A DNA stretch of 64,000 nt from Schizochytrium sp. TIO01 (lineage: Eukaryota > Sar > Bigyra > Thraustochytrida > Thraustochytriidae), in contig SMSO01000032.1 in the NCBI GenBank assembly GCA_004764695.1, forward strand, positions 6,592,668 through 6,656,667, written 5' to 3'. Positions 33,642 to 44,900 of this stretch are shown piece by piece. The notes below the pieces were generated by a model, which was not told the DNA's origin, did no database searches, and saw only the letters and a list, made by a program, of their open reading frames with translations. Position numbers and translations under genes: made by a program. Numbering within the stretch: the stretch's first letter is position 1; each line of letters begins with the position of its first letter.

Positions 33642-35141
33642 ATGGCTGACGACGCGCTTCTTGACGAAGTTGCAGACAAGCTGACCTCTTCAGAGGTTTA
33701 TGAACAGACACCGCAAGCAGCGGCAGGAGAGGTGGCCTCTGCGACCAAAGATGTGGACCAGGAAGAGGAACAGCCGCCAGCAGGCCTTTCCAAAGCACAG
33801 GTATGTCTAGATGATCAGCAAGAGTTCTGAACAAAATCGCGACGGCTCACTGATAATGATGGTTGAACTCTGGCAAAAACTACCTCGAACGATAATGTCG
33901 TTGCATTTTTTTGTATCAGAATCTGCTTTTGTTTTTTAGCATAATTGAGTAGGCAGGCAAAAACTGACGCGATCTATGGTCCAATGATATCTTGCGCTGG
34001 CGTATGTGTTTGTATTTTCTATTTATTGATGTACTTTGCGTGGTAATAATCTTATTTTTTGCAGCTTCGTGCATGGAAACGTCGCCAGAAAATTCTCAAG
34101 GGTGGAGACAATCGGATTGATCTTTTAACGGGATCTCGTGATAGCGTTGCGAAGGATTCTCTACAAGAATTTCAAGACGAATCGAAGGCATCAAATTCAA
34201 GTGAGACTTCACCTGAGATCTCTGCAAGCGTAACTACCTCTGCCGAAAGTGAGGATGGTGCTACAGCAGTAGCACCTGCGGAGCCGAAGCTTGCAAGCTG
34301 GGAAAAGAAGTGGAATAAGGCTGCTGAGAATGCTCCCAAAGTCGAGCTCCCAGAGGCACCCCCCGTGGAGTCTATTCACAAAAAAGAAGATTCTGAAAAC
34401 AATAGCAACGAGAGCGAGGACCTCTTGCCTAAGAAAGATTCTGAGCTCCGTCAACGCAAGGGCCAAGATGCTGAATCGAAGGCGCCGACAATTGGCTCGG
34501 CAGATAGAGCAGTCGCAGGTAAGGCTGACGGGGAGTTGGCCTCTGAAGAAACTACTGTGTCAATGAATGCTCTTCGCGAGAAGCTGCGTCGTGATAGAGT
34601 TGGACTTGTGGAGTTCTGGGTACGCCAAGCTGTGCTTGTGATTGGTGCGCTTCTGCTTGCCTGGCACTTTGTCCAGATTGGTGGCATCGTCAGTCCCAAC
34701 CATGATGTTGCGCAGGTGAAGGTTGCCGATGACCTTTTTGATGAGGATTCCGAGGATGAAGTCCGGTTGTCATTTGGAGATGACGATGACGACGATACGC
34801 ACGGTAGTGGTGTTGGACATGCCATGTTTTCACAGCATGAGATGATCCCTAGTGCTGCTGGTGGATACCTTTCGATTCCTGTTGCTATCTTCATTCTGCG
34901 TGCTGCAATCCACCTTTTGTTTGTTATGGGTGCAGGTATTAAGTTCTCCCTTGTTGAGGCGGCGAAATACCCTATACGCGCAGATGCTAACGCTGGAGGC
35001 ATGTTGAGTCGCGCGGCCGCCTTTTTCCCTCCTCTGGCCCAAGCAGTGGAGACAAGTGCTCTTGTGCGTGCTGTGGTAGATGATACTCTGCTCTTCGTTT
35101 TTATCTTTGTTGTATCCATTAGCGTGTGGCACCAGTTTTGA
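33642..35141 (+). CDS. GET2/CAML-like tail-anchored protein insertion receptor subunit (two exons)
   Basis: Exon 1 is 33642-33800 (53 codons, ATG in MADDALLDEV) and exon 2 is 34065-35141. Splicing in phase 0 gives 411 residues. The joint reads LSKAQ|LRAWKRRQKILKGG and continues DNRIDLLTGSRD (motif about residues 50-76). This matches the basic N-terminal motif of Get2, CAML and plant GET2 (RRxKIL...R...ITG) that binds the Get3/TRC40 ATPase. Next comes an acidic, Ser/Lys-rich linker. Three hydrophobic segments follow at about 235-262 (FWVRQAVLVIGALLLAWHF), 322-343 (YLSIPVAIFILRAAIHLLF) and 387-408 (close to the end, SISVWHQF). An Asp/Glu-rich loop lies between the first two (about 276-298). Three C-terminal membrane segments are the known layout of this receptor, which sits in the ER membrane with Get1/WRB. 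Overall similarity is otherwise low, so the call rests on motif plus topology. Confidence 0.7.
33801..34064 (+). other. Spliceosomal intron of the GET2-like gene
   Basis: 264 bases with a GTATGT donor after CAAAGCACAG and a TTATTTTTTGCAG acceptor. The body is T-rich and contains in-frame stops. Removing it joins two frames in phase 0 across the conserved basic motif. This is the only intron in the window that I can support well. Confidence 0.8.
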
Positions 35142-35516
35142 ACTTACTCCACACATGATCAAAATTAAGTAATTTTAAGCTGTGAGCGAGCTGTACCTGT
35201 AAATTCGTATCAACTGACTCTTGTCTAGAATAATCAAACAACTAATGAGGGAATTTTTTCTTCGATTTGATAACCATGGACCACCCCATAAGAGATAAAA
35301 TATTGAATTGATGGAAAGAAACTGACTCTTTAAAACCTATATGTATTTATTTGTGTATTTTTATTTTCTGTGAGGGATATCACAGTGCAAATTTTGTGCG
35401 CATGCACAAACTCATAAGGCTTGCCTGCGATGCGCTACTCTACTACTAGTACTATGACAAAAGATGGCCATGAAGATCTAACAAACAACTATATGCTATG
35501 TTTAACTATAATTCTC
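35142..35516. other. Convergent intergenic region
   Basis: AT-rich 3' flanks of the GET2-like (+) and DNAJC11-like (-) genes, 375 bases. Nothing else seen. Confidence 0.6.
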
Positions 35517-37778
35517 TTACCTCTTCTCAAAATCGGCGCCCGGTTGGGAAAAGGTGTTTCCAATAAGGATTGCGCGTACGCTCGGGAGCTCGAGGGGCTC
35601 GAGGTCATCGCAGGTAATCTCGTAGACCCAGCTACCAAGCTTGTAGCGCACATATAACTGGGGCGGGCTCTGAGGCGTAGCGAGGCAAGGGTTGTAGAAA
35701 CCAAGGAGATTGGCCTTGGATGTACCACTATGAAGCTCCAGGGAGTTATCCTTGCAAAAGTAGTTGAGCTGCTTTGTGACATCAATGTTGGGAGGGTGGT
35801 CATCATAAGGTTCCGGTCCTTGGCTCGGGTCGTGCGAAAGGCGAACGACTTCCTCTGCGTCAGCTTCTTCAGACGCTGCAGTAGAGACATCCTCATCTTC
35901 CGGGTCCCAATCACTCGGAAGTCGTGGCCTCGATGTCTCACGCTGCACATAATCCTCCATTTGAGGCTCCGATACGGGGCGCCAGTCACATTCATTGTGC
36001 AGGGCGCGTCCATATCGAGCGCAAAGAATCACCAGGCCTGATGAAGCCTCTGCCTTGGCACGCTTTGACTCCGCAGCAGTGGCCATGATCCTCATCTGCA
36101 TCATAGCTTTAGTGCGGGCTTCGTATAGTGCATGTGCCATTTCAAACTCAAGCCGAGCCTGCCGGCGCTGGTGAAATGGCATGAGGACTTGGCTGAGCAC
36201 GTAGTTTGTGAAAGCTGGAATGAATCCTCCAACTACTGCCGCTCCAAAGCTAAGACTCGATGTTAGTGCGAGAGGCACTGAGTATCTCATTCCGCCTCTT
36301 TCGTAGCGCAGTGTCAAGCTGACGCCCCCAATGCCTACAGTCAGCGCCACGCTGCCCTTAGAATGTGCCGAAAGCGCTCTTGCAGATGTAAGGTCGAGCT
36401 CAATGTTAGACCCGCTGAGTTTAACTCCAATTCGGCCACTTGTGCGCTTCGAGAAGCTCCTGGCCCAGTTGGCATGGAGTCCAACACCGTTATCGCTCAT
36501 GAATAGCATAGCGGTACCGTTGCTAAACATGGTTCTGGTCAGGTGATCTGCCGAATCGTCCTCATCTTCTTTGTTCCTCGGTGTGTAGCTAGGCGGGGTA
36601 TATTCTCCATTCTCATCATGATCATTCCCATTCTCGTCATTGTGAGATGCCCCGTAGTAGTTCTCATAGTACTCGTCTTCCTGAGAACGCTTGCTTCTGT
36701 ATCGCGGCGTGCCGAAACGGTTGTTACGTTGAAGCTGCACAAGTACTCCAGACTCGACTCCAAAGCCAAGCTGAAGCACACCTGTGACAGTATCTGAGAG
36801 CTTCCTTGCGCCCTGCAAATTAATACCTGTGCGCCCTCCTTCACGCATCACGAACTCGATCGATCCTTTGCTGTACTGATCGAGCACACGGCCACCCTTT
36901 ACGGAGACTCCAAATGGATCTCTGGAGGCTGTAGATATCGTGACTTCGGAGGTTGTGGCGTCATCGATCTCACGCTCGTGTGTTACGCTGGCACTGAACC
37001 CGCCTGCGTTGGAGCGCGCAAGAGCTTGAGCATTAAGGGTGACAGTGTCCTTGCTCGAGACTGCGGCCTCTACGGACTGTTGTACGAGCACAGAACGCAT
37101 CGAAGGCGCCTCAAACCTCAAGGTCCTCGAGCCATCATAGAGATCATACTCTGATAAAGGCTCGAAGGCGTGTCCAAGAAGGCCTCGAGCGTCCATGCTC
37201 ATCTGCACCGCTCCACGCACATTGTACCTCGCAATGGCCTTAAGCTCGCGTTCAAGCTGAACCTGGCCCAAGACCTTCTCGCGAAGAGCAAGGCCACGCT
37301 CGTCCACAAAGTTGAGAGTGTTCTCTGTTGAGTTTACGTAAATCTTTTCCATTTTGGCACTGTGGAAGACACCCTTTTTAGGTAAGAGCTTGCTGAGTTT
37401 TCGAGCATTCTCGCGGTTCTCACGCTCAGATTGAAGACTGTGCATTGCCTCAAGACCCTCGGATCCAAAGGTGTCGTAAATGGCGCGCTCTGCGTCGTTG
37501 CTCAGCACTTTGTAAGCCTTGTCTACGAGGATAAAGAGCTCTTGAGCTTCCATTGTCTCCAGAGCCATCTCAGCTTCTGCAGACTGTGCCCCTTCGAGAC
37601 CTTCTTGGTGACGAAGGCGCTGACGCTGACGCTTGTCAGGATGCAGGAGTCGGGCCAGGCGGGTATAAGCAGCCTTGATTTCATCACGAGGAGCGTGTTT
37701 GGGCACATTTAGAAGAGCGTAGTAGTCTACGCCTTCAGAGAGCGAGGCCTCAGGGCCACGGGCTCGAGAGCCGCCCAT
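35517..37778 (-). CDS. DNAJC11-like mitochondrial J-domain protein
   Basis: The ATG at 37778 gives 753 residues (MGGSRARGPEASLSEG). The J domain lies at about residues 17-105: DYYALLNVPKHAPRDEIKAAY, the HPD triad at 46-48 (LLHPDKRQ) needed to stimulate Hsp70, and AYKVLSNDAERAIYDTFGSEG. An insertion (about 50-75, Q/E-rich) lengthens the loop after HPD. The middle (about 150-530) is rich in alternating beta-type strands, as in DNAJC11. The C-terminal part has a hydrophobic segment (SLSFGAAVVGGFIPAFTNYV), a long helix, and a final domain with LLGFYNPC and YVRYKLGSWVYEITCDDLEPLELP, matching the DUF3395 end of DNAJC11. In animals DNAJC11 belongs to the MICOS/MIB assembly bridging mitochondrial inner and outer membranes. 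That role is inferred here from family only. No intron. Confidence 0.85.
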   Translation of the reverse strand: MGGSRARGPEASLSEGVDYYALLNVPKHAPRDEIKAAYTRLARLLHPDKRQRQRLRHQEGLEGAQSAEAEMALETMEAQELFILVDKAYKVLSNDAERAIYDTFGSEGLEAMHSLQSERENRENARKLSKLLPKKGVFHSAKMEKIYVNSTENTLNFVDERGLALREKVLGQVQLERELKAIARYNVRGAVQMSMDARGLLGHAFEPLSEYDLYDGSRTLRFEAPSMRSVLVQQSVEAAVSSKDTVTLNAQALARSNAGGFSASVTHEREIDDATTSEVTISTASRDPFGVSVKGGRVLDQYSKGSIEFVMREGGRTGINLQGARKLSDTVTGVLQLGFGVESGVLVQLQRNNRFGTPRYRSKRSQEDEYYENYYGASHNDENGNDHDENGEYTPPSYTPRNKEDEDDSADHLTRTMFSNGTAMLFMSDNGVGLHANWARSFSKRTSGRIGVKLSGSNIELDLTSARALSAHSKGSVALTVGIGGVSLTLRYERGGMRYSVPLALTSSLSFGAAVVGGFIPAFTNYVLSQVLMPFHQRRQARLEFEMAHALYEARTKAMMQMRIMATAAESKRAKAEASSGLVILCARYGRALHNECDWRPVSEPQMEDYVQRETSRPRLPSDWDPEDEDVSTAASEEADAEEVVRLSHDPSQGPEPYDDHPPNIDVTKQLNYFCKDNSLELHSGTSKANLLGFYNPCLATPQSPPQLYVRYKLGSWVYEITCDDLEPLELPSVRAILIGNTFSQPGADFEKR

Positions 37779-38358
37779 GATCAATGATTAGATATATATC
37801 GATTTCAATAAGGAGCAGGTGAAGAGCTACAGAGAGGGACTGAGAGGCTCAGGTATCGAATGACACTAGCTCTGGGATGAGCCAGGGTGAGGCCTCTGAG
37901 CCCAAGATTGGCTCAGATGAAGGGCTGGTACCGCTGCTGCCTTTGTTTGAGATTTGCTTTGTGGTTTTGATTTAGCATTTTAACTATGGCTAGTAGGTAC
38001 CTATGTAGTACCTAGTGTCCCCTTGCTTCTTTCTTTCGTTCTTTCCTCAGTTTGTTCTGATTAGGATGAAAGAAGGGCAAAAAGGGATTCGTTCCACTTC
38101 AGGTTCTTTCTTCTGCCACAATTCGTAGAAACCCCTCCTCGAGGATTTCTGGACGTAATCAATAACACAATGAGCACTGTGCTCCTCCAATTCTAAAAAA
38201 GGGCCGATCGTCCTCAGTTGTTCCGTTCAGAACCCTTTTGATTACAATAAAGGTTTCTCGCTTGCTTGGTTGTGCTTTCGCCCTTATATGATGATCGAGA
38301 AAAGGGGCAGACTAGCTTAGATGATTGCTTAGGAGTCGATAGGAGAAGGGCTCATGCA

Positions 38359-38428
38359 ATCGTTGATTTTTTCAAAGGTATTTATTTATTTATTTATTTA
38401 TCTATTTATTTATTCATTTATTCATTTG
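38359..38428. repeat. (ATTT)n microsatellite
   Basis: About fifteen ATTT/ATTC tetranucleotides with a few substitutions. Confidence 0.85.
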
Positions 38429-38638
38429 CAATTGCAGCCCACTCCCACAAGAGCTTACCTCCTTTTTGAGGGTCTGCGCAGATTATTCCTTAGTAAGACC
38501 GAGTGAGAAGTATTCGAAGTTGATATCAGGAATTTCTGTACGCACGTTTTCATCCATATTAGTTTATTTGTGATCATGTCTGAGTGCCAGCTCTACTATG
38601 ACGTGCGAGATGGCTTCTCTAAGAACACAATGAATTCT

Positions 38639-38690
38639 AACAATAATAATAATAATAATAATAACAACAACAACAACAACAACAACAACA
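38639..38690. repeat. (AAT)n(AAC)n compound trinucleotide repeat
   Basis: About seven AAT units pass directly into about nine AAC units. It is the same type of repeat that encodes the poly-Asn tail of paralog copy 2. Confidence 0.9.
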
Positions 38691-39709
38691 TGATAGCACA
38701 GAAGCGAAATAAGCTATGCCCTTGACGAGGAATGAGCAAGAGGCACCGAAGGCGGATGAAGGAAGAACAAAGGAAATTCACATTCGTCTCGTTTTCTTTT
38801 TTTCTTTTCTTTTTTTGTAATGATTTTATTTTAAAGAATATTATTATAATGATAAGTAAGAGTGTTCTTCGCGAAGATACATATCTGATGTGATGAACAT
38901 GTTCTTGCTACCTATCTACACCTCTGAAAGTACATTCGTATTGCACAGAACTGATAACCACTCAAGAATTGTTGCATTATATCTTACATAGCAGAACCAC
39001 GAAATATTTATGGAGAAAGAACGTACTAATTCTGTTTTGTGGAACGTACCCCAAATTTGTTCAGTTGTATGCAAGAAGATACTCTAGCTAGTACATGCAT
39101 GGGCAAAATTTAATGGAAACGCTGGAACAGAAGGAAAACAGAAATGTGTTTCAAATATCATAATAGGTATATCAGGAGGAATTGTTGCATTCTTTGATTT
39201 GGGTTCGAGGGGGGGGGGGGAATCAGAAAAATAGAAACTAGCAAAGTATTTTGGTGCACCTGGATCAATTAAGCTGGAAACAGACACACCATTCATTTCA
39301 GTTCGTCCAATTATAGAAAATAGCCACACTAAGCGCGAGAAATTGGAATACAAAAACTATGGTGCAGAGTACAGGGAAGAGAATAAGTTTACAAGCCGTG
39401 ATTAATTTGGTCATAAACTTTTATTCGCGTTGTAAGCTTTCCATATTTTGGACGAACAAAAGCGGGAAAGAGAAAAGCACATGATCACCGCCACGATCAT
39501 GAGTAGAAATCAGCTACCAAACAGGTACATGCCGCTCGAAAATGAAAGTTCGTCAGAACATAAATGAGAACCATCCTCGAACGAGCCTGAATACCCGTCG
39601 GTAAAGCAGATGATGAGAAGGAAAGAAAATAACAGACAGCAACATAAGAAGAAGGAATTGTCAGATGTTCTTTCAAATGTTGACTGGGAATTGTTAATAT
39701 CAGCGACAT

Positions 39710-41959
39710 CTATCGAACATTTGCGACAATGTGAGTTTTTGGCTTCAGGATGCGCCGCGAGTCAATACTAGAGCACAGCTCAAGAGCCGTAAAACCGTCA
39801 TCATTGCGGAGAGTTAGCACAGAACTGGTGTCAGATTTCCGTGCAAGCTCTTCCATGAAGATAGTGAGCAAAATTTGATCTCCAGTTGAAGCCGCCAAAT
39901 GCACCGGAGTATTGCCCCATTTATCGCGTTCTTGCAAACAACTGTTGTGCTGTGATAGAAGCCTAACTAGTTTTTTACATGTTATTGGGTCCCATGCCCC
40001 AACAAGACAGCACAAATGAAGAGGCGTGCGATCGTCTCGATCTTTGACACATGGATTAGCGCCTAAACGTAGTAAGAGTGAAACTACCTCACTGTGGCCA
40101 AAGATTGCTGCAAGATGTAAAGCGGTGGCCCCTGAATCATCAAGCGGCTCCATGAACGATGCCCCTGCAACTACAGCCTCGTGAACACGTTGCACAGAAC
40201 CTGCACGGCAGGCTCGCTCGAGCTCTCTATTTGTAGCTTGACGGTGCTCAAGCTCAAGCTTACGACGGGTGAGCTCCTGCTTGCGCCGAAGCTCCTCAGC
40301 TTCCTTTTCTACCTGAACCTCGACAGAAACCTGGAGAACCTCGAAATTTCGAGCAATTCCAGGAAACTCAGTGACAAGAGATCGCAAGGTGTCATAGGTC
40401 AAAACACCAAGTTCGCAGCCGTGAGGATAAGAAGTGGAAATTGCCGGGTTAGGATCAATTGGCAATAAGTTATCAAGATTAGCCTCCTGCTCAACAGCGC
40501 AAATATTCACAGAGTTGAAAGGGTAGGTTTGTACATCCCGATCTGCCTTGATCGCAAGACTACGTCGCCGATCTGCTGGATGAACAGGGACACGATGGCC
40601 ACGTTCATTGGCTTCGTGCTGCTGCTGCTGATGGTGATTATTTTCACCGTGACGCATTCGCAGTCCAAAGGCATTGGCCAAGGAACGACGACGATTCGAC
40701 ATGTACCGTCCTGGAGAAGTGCCAGCGGATAAAGCATGGCTGTTCGCACCATTGCTGCTGTTGCTGCTGTTGCTCTGAACATTTCCAGGAGCATCTGCAC
40801 TATTAGTACTGGCTGAGTCATCAGTGCCCGCTACTGCCTCTTCTTCATCAAGAATATCTTCGTTGCGATCAGAATCAGTACCTGTTGAGGTTGTACGTCC
40901 AGAACTATGCTGAGGGCCTCGCGATGAACTTCCCGAGTCGTGATGCTGCAAAAGGCGAGCAGTAGGGCGAAAGAAAGCGCTGCTGCCAAAGGCTCGGTCC
41001 TGCTCTGGGTCGTATCCATCATCGTCCTCATCGTCTTCATCATCTGCCTCATCAAAGTCCTGGCGTTGACCTTCGATAAGAGCCTTAGCGCGCCCACTTG
41101 CTGTATCATGCGATCCTGCAGATTTCTTCTTGTTCTTGCCTTCTCCACCATCTGTAGAGCTTTCGATTACATCGAACGCACTGTTTGTGTGTATACCGAG
41201 CATACGCGCTGATGCATTTTCGTTGAGGTGGTGAATAGTAACATAATGACTAGAGAGGACACAGACTTCGAAGACAGCTCCTTTGTGTAATGTTGCAACA
41301 ACGGTTCCTTTCATAGAGATGCGTACAGACCCACGACGAACAATATAGACAGCCCCGCGTGGTGCTACCGCAAGATAACGATTGGGGAAAATGTTTTCGC
41401 GACGTAAACTTTGCAGTAATTTAGCCTCGAACAGAATTAGCTCCTCTTCTGGTACTGCTCGTGTCAAAGTCCGAAAGAAGTCATTATAGCGAAGAAGACG
41501 GCCATACAAGAATCGCAAGCATGCAATGCGATTTTTCTCTGGCAGGACACTCATTATGAACTCTTCGATGCAAGCAGCATCCTGGTGTTCTCTAAATTTT
41601 TGATACTGAGCGCAGATTGAGTCCTCTTGAGAAAGTCCAAACTTCTTAAATTTGTGGAGAACTTTTGTTGCAAGTTCGCGATTATAGCCGAGCTGGCTTA
41701 AATACAAAGCGACAAGGTGCAGGGCATCGTTGGTATTCACTGATTTTTCCTCCGCGGCGGCAGAAAGGACTGCTTGGGTTTTTGACGAATGGTGTCTCTT
41801 GGACACAGCGCCGTCAGCACGTTTGGAGTCTCCAGGTAATCCCACTGTTAAGTTCTGTGTTAGGCTGCTACTATTTTTGTTGCTCCAATTTAGGGTCTTG
41901 TCTTTGAGATTCTTAATGCCTGACGACTTGCGCCTGGCAAGGTGTTTAATCTGGTTCAT
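39710..41959 (-). CDS. Protein with an interrupted CNBD-like fold and C-terminal ankyrin repeats
   Basis: Single-exon, 749 residues from an ATG at 41959. Residues about 145-255 resemble the C-linker and first strands of a cyclic-nucleotide-binding domain as in voltage-gated K+ channels (RFLYGRLLRYNDFFRTL, PRGAVYIVRRGSVRIS, TLHKGAVFEV). A disordered insertion of about 230 residues follows, rich in Asp/Glu, Ser, Asn and His. The rest of the fold seems to resume at about 507-545 (STSYPHGCELGVLTYDTLRS, then LVTEFPGIARNF), like the late strands and last helix of a CNBD. After an Arg/Glu-rich helix, three to four ankyrin repeats occupy about 580-735 (GATALHLAAIFGHSEVVSLLL, DRTPLHLCCLVGA, WGNTPVHLAASTGD). 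The usual phosphate-binding cassette (GE-x-L ... R-x-A) is absent, so it may not bind cNMP. No membrane segment is visible, so this is not a channel. Function unknown; a scaffold is likely. Confidence 0.75.
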   Translation of the reverse strand: MNQIKHLARRKSSGIKNLKDKTLNWSNKNSSSLTQNLTVGLPGDSKRADGAVSKRHHSSKTQAVLSAAAEEKSVNTNDALHLVALYLSQLGYNRELATKVLHKFKKFGLSQEDSICAQYQKFREHQDAACIEEFIMSVLPEKNRIACLRFLYGRLLRYNDFFRTLTRAVPEEELILFEAKLLQSLRRENIFPNRYLAVAPRGAVYIVRRGSVRISMKGTVVATLHKGAVFEVCVLSSHYVTIHHLNENASARMLGIHTNSAFDVIESSTDGGEGKNKKKSAGSHDTASGRAKALIEGQRQDFDEADDEDDEDDDGYDPEQDRAFGSSAFFRPTARLLQHHDSGSSSRGPQHSSGRTTSTGTDSDRNEDILDEEEAVAGTDDSASTNSADAPGNVQSNSSNSSNGANSHALSAGTSPGRYMSNRRRSLANAFGLRMRHGENNHHQQQQHEANERGHRVPVHPADRRRSLAIKADRDVQTYPFNSVNICAVEQEANLDNLLPIDPNPAISTSYPHGCELGVLTYDTLRSLVTEFPGIARNFEVLQVSVEVQVEKEAEELRRKQELTRRKLELEHRQATNRELERACRAGSVQRVHEAVVAGASFMEPLDDSGATALHLAAIFGHSEVVSLLLRLGANPCVKDRDDRTPLHLCCLVGAWDPITCKKLVRLLSQHNSCLQERDKWGNTPVHLAASTGDQILLTIFMEELARKSDTSSVLTLRNDDGFTALELCSSIDSRRILKPKTHIVANVR

Positions 41960-44900
41960 CCCCCCTTGTTACGAATGGAAATCAAGGCTGACAAGATATC
42001 TAGCCAGGAAATAACTTCCGTAACAATAGCAGCAAACTACAAAAACTTTGGCAACTGTAGCTCCACAAATCCTCTTGCTTAACTTGGCCACGAGGAATTT
42101 GCAGAACTCAAGGCAGCAAGCAGGATGTCAAGAACGAAACCAGAAGAAAGAGAAAGAAAGCCTGTTGGTTAGACTTGTGCACGCTCCAAACGTGGTCTCG
42201 CGTGCAACGTAACGACGAGAACCAACGTAGAAGTTGCTTTCAACTTCTCTACCCTCCAAACCTGCGCAGGCCAAAACCTTAGCTCGAAGATGTTTGGAAA
42301 CAAAGACACGGCTTTTCGAAAGGCCAAGGTTCAACTTGAAGAAATCAAACTCCACTACCTAAGCACTTCTATGAAGAGTATTTTGTATAGGAAGGAAGGA
42401 AGGAAGGAAGGTCCAAATGAACGCGCAGTCTCTCCCCCGACACGCGTCTGCGCAAGCCTTAGCAGTTCGCTCCTCGTCAGCCTAAGTACTCAGGCTGGGA
42501 TAGGCCTGACAAAGGCCACGCCGACTAGGCGTCTTCCGGGCGGAGTCGGCAGCCGCACGGAGGGCTCCGTCGAATATTGATGGAATGCCGTGGTCCGCGC
42601 CGGTACAACGAGAAGAGCAAAGAAAAGAATACTTTGCTTTACAATACAACTTTACTTTCAAGTTAGAATTTCTCTTTTTCTTTCTTTCTCTCTCTCTCTT
42701 ATGATAAGTTTTTGCTCTCTCTTTGTACGTATATATGTATGTATGTATCTCCTTTTCTCCTTTTCTCCTTTTCTCCTTTTCTTTTCAATAGTCAATCGAT
42801 GTTGATCGAAAGTGAGATGATTGAGCGATCCTCTCTGAGAAACTTGCAACTTGAATTGTGCACAGTGCAGGTATCAAAACGCCCAAGGAGCGAGCGTCTT
42901 GGTGTATTACAACATAGCTTTCAGCAGTCGGTGGCAGTACCCGCCATTCGAGCTGACGTTCTTGTCTGCGTCTGTTATCGCTGTTGTGGTTAGTTTCAAG
43001 TCGCTCTTTCGTAAAGAGGGTTAAATTGGCGCCAAAGTTAAACTGCTACGGCCTGGTTAGGAGGAACTCCTACCAAAGCGGAGGAAGAATGTGTTAAGAT
43101 GGAAATCCACAATCGAAAAACAGACTTTCGCAAAAAGAAAGAACGATAGGAGTTTCTGATGTTTTACTGTGCAACAGTGCTTTGGAAAGCCTTACTACCA
43201 TATTACTACATATGTTTATTTACACCAAAGTTCTTCACTTTTTTACCTTCAAGTTTATTATGAACATGTTTACTAACAGTAAACAAGTTGTTATTCTTTA
43301 TTTTACTTTTAGTTTTAAAACTCTTTTACATGCTAGTAGGGCGGTAAAGTATATAGGGAGACTTTATTTTAAGAGCAACAGGCTTTCTTTCTTTCTTGCA
43401 CCTGTGTTTGGATTCGCGTGGATTCGCGTGGATATGCCTCCAAATGGTCTGCAAATAAAGCTTCCGGGCTGAGCTATCTTCGGTCGATGTCGGGTTGACT
43501 TGGATACCTTTTGCTCCCATTCTGACGGCCCTGCGTCGGTTTTGACTGCGCGAGCGGGCGCCCCGTACCAGGACAAAAGGCTGTGTAGAGCCTGCTCTTA
43601 AGCTGCTCTTCTGTGCGCGCCCAAACCCATCATGTGCACTTGCCTCTTGACTTACCCCACTTTGCTCTCCAATCACAGAAGGGCTCCTCAGTAAACTTGT
43701 ATGAGACCCAAAATGCAGTGCGCAGAGGCGTGTCAAAGTTTTTGCAACGGTGGAGGGTGAAGTTTACATACAACCGCCTCTAACCCGCCTACCCGTATTA
43801 CACGCGGCAAGCGCGTACACACCTTATATTGGTATTCAACTGTGAGGGGCAAAATGCTCTACGACGCGTGGTCCGCCGCCGCTCTAAATGCGTGCTGCTT
43901 TGGGAGTGGGGTCCAAAATCACCGCCGCGGAAGCCTCAAACCTGCAAATCGCAGGCCTAAGGCCGCCTCGGAGACCACTTGCAATGTCCCTGAAGACCTT
44001 CTCCGCACGCCTCTCCGGGGGTGCAATCCGGCGCGCTCATCTGTCGGGGAACGTCCACGATCGTAGGTTTCATGATTCATGATTCGTCATTCATTCATAC
44101 ATACATATATTCATTTTCTTTTATTTTGATTGATTGACTGATTGATTGATAGATAGATAGATTGATTGATTGATTGATCATCTGGCCAACAACAAACAAA
44201 GTCTGAGATTCATCACACCAGCCCCTCGCTTGGTCAAGCCCATACCGTGAAGCAGGTAATCGTTGACACAGACAAACCTTCACAACAAACTCGCGCATGT
44301 CAAATAGACGAGAAATCCATGGGCAAATCTTGAACTTATCTTTATGCGTACATTCAATCAATCCATCAATCAATCCATCAATGAAAGCTATTTCTCACAG
44401 GCAATGACCATCCAGCCAGGACATCGACCGCTTAACCCACTTCCGACGTGTATACCCCACTTCACGCGATGTTTAACCTACTTGCACAAGTGCTCTATCT
44501 GGCACCCGCAAGTGAAGTATTCACTTCGCCCCCCCCAGCTTTTTTTTCTTTCCTTCTCTAACAGAAATACTCCGCCCAACAGCCCGCCTTTCATTAACAA
44601 TAAACTATCTACCTCCATGGCAGCCTACCTAGTAAATACCCTAGGACGCACCCCAAGAGGCGTAAGGAGGTAATCGCAAGAACGAACAGGAACGATTGCG
44701 AAACAGCCGGTCCAAGGCACTTTCCCCCCTCTCCCATCAACGCCATGGTCCGCACAGGCCACTACACGGTTCCCAGACTAACCCTCATTTCTATTTCCCC
44801 GTAGAACTACCAACAGTGTAATAACCATGGGTTCTCGGATAGTCGGCAAAACTAAAGAGGTGCTTGATGGACGTCTTTACAGTGAGGTGCGAATCTTAAA

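Larger units (their letters stand above)
37779..39709. other. Spacer with trinucleotide and tetranucleotide repeats, no gene
   Basis: Includes the promoter side of the DNAJC11-like gene, several simple repeats and a G run at about 39209-39220. Short frames on both strands have no motif. Confidence 0.5.
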
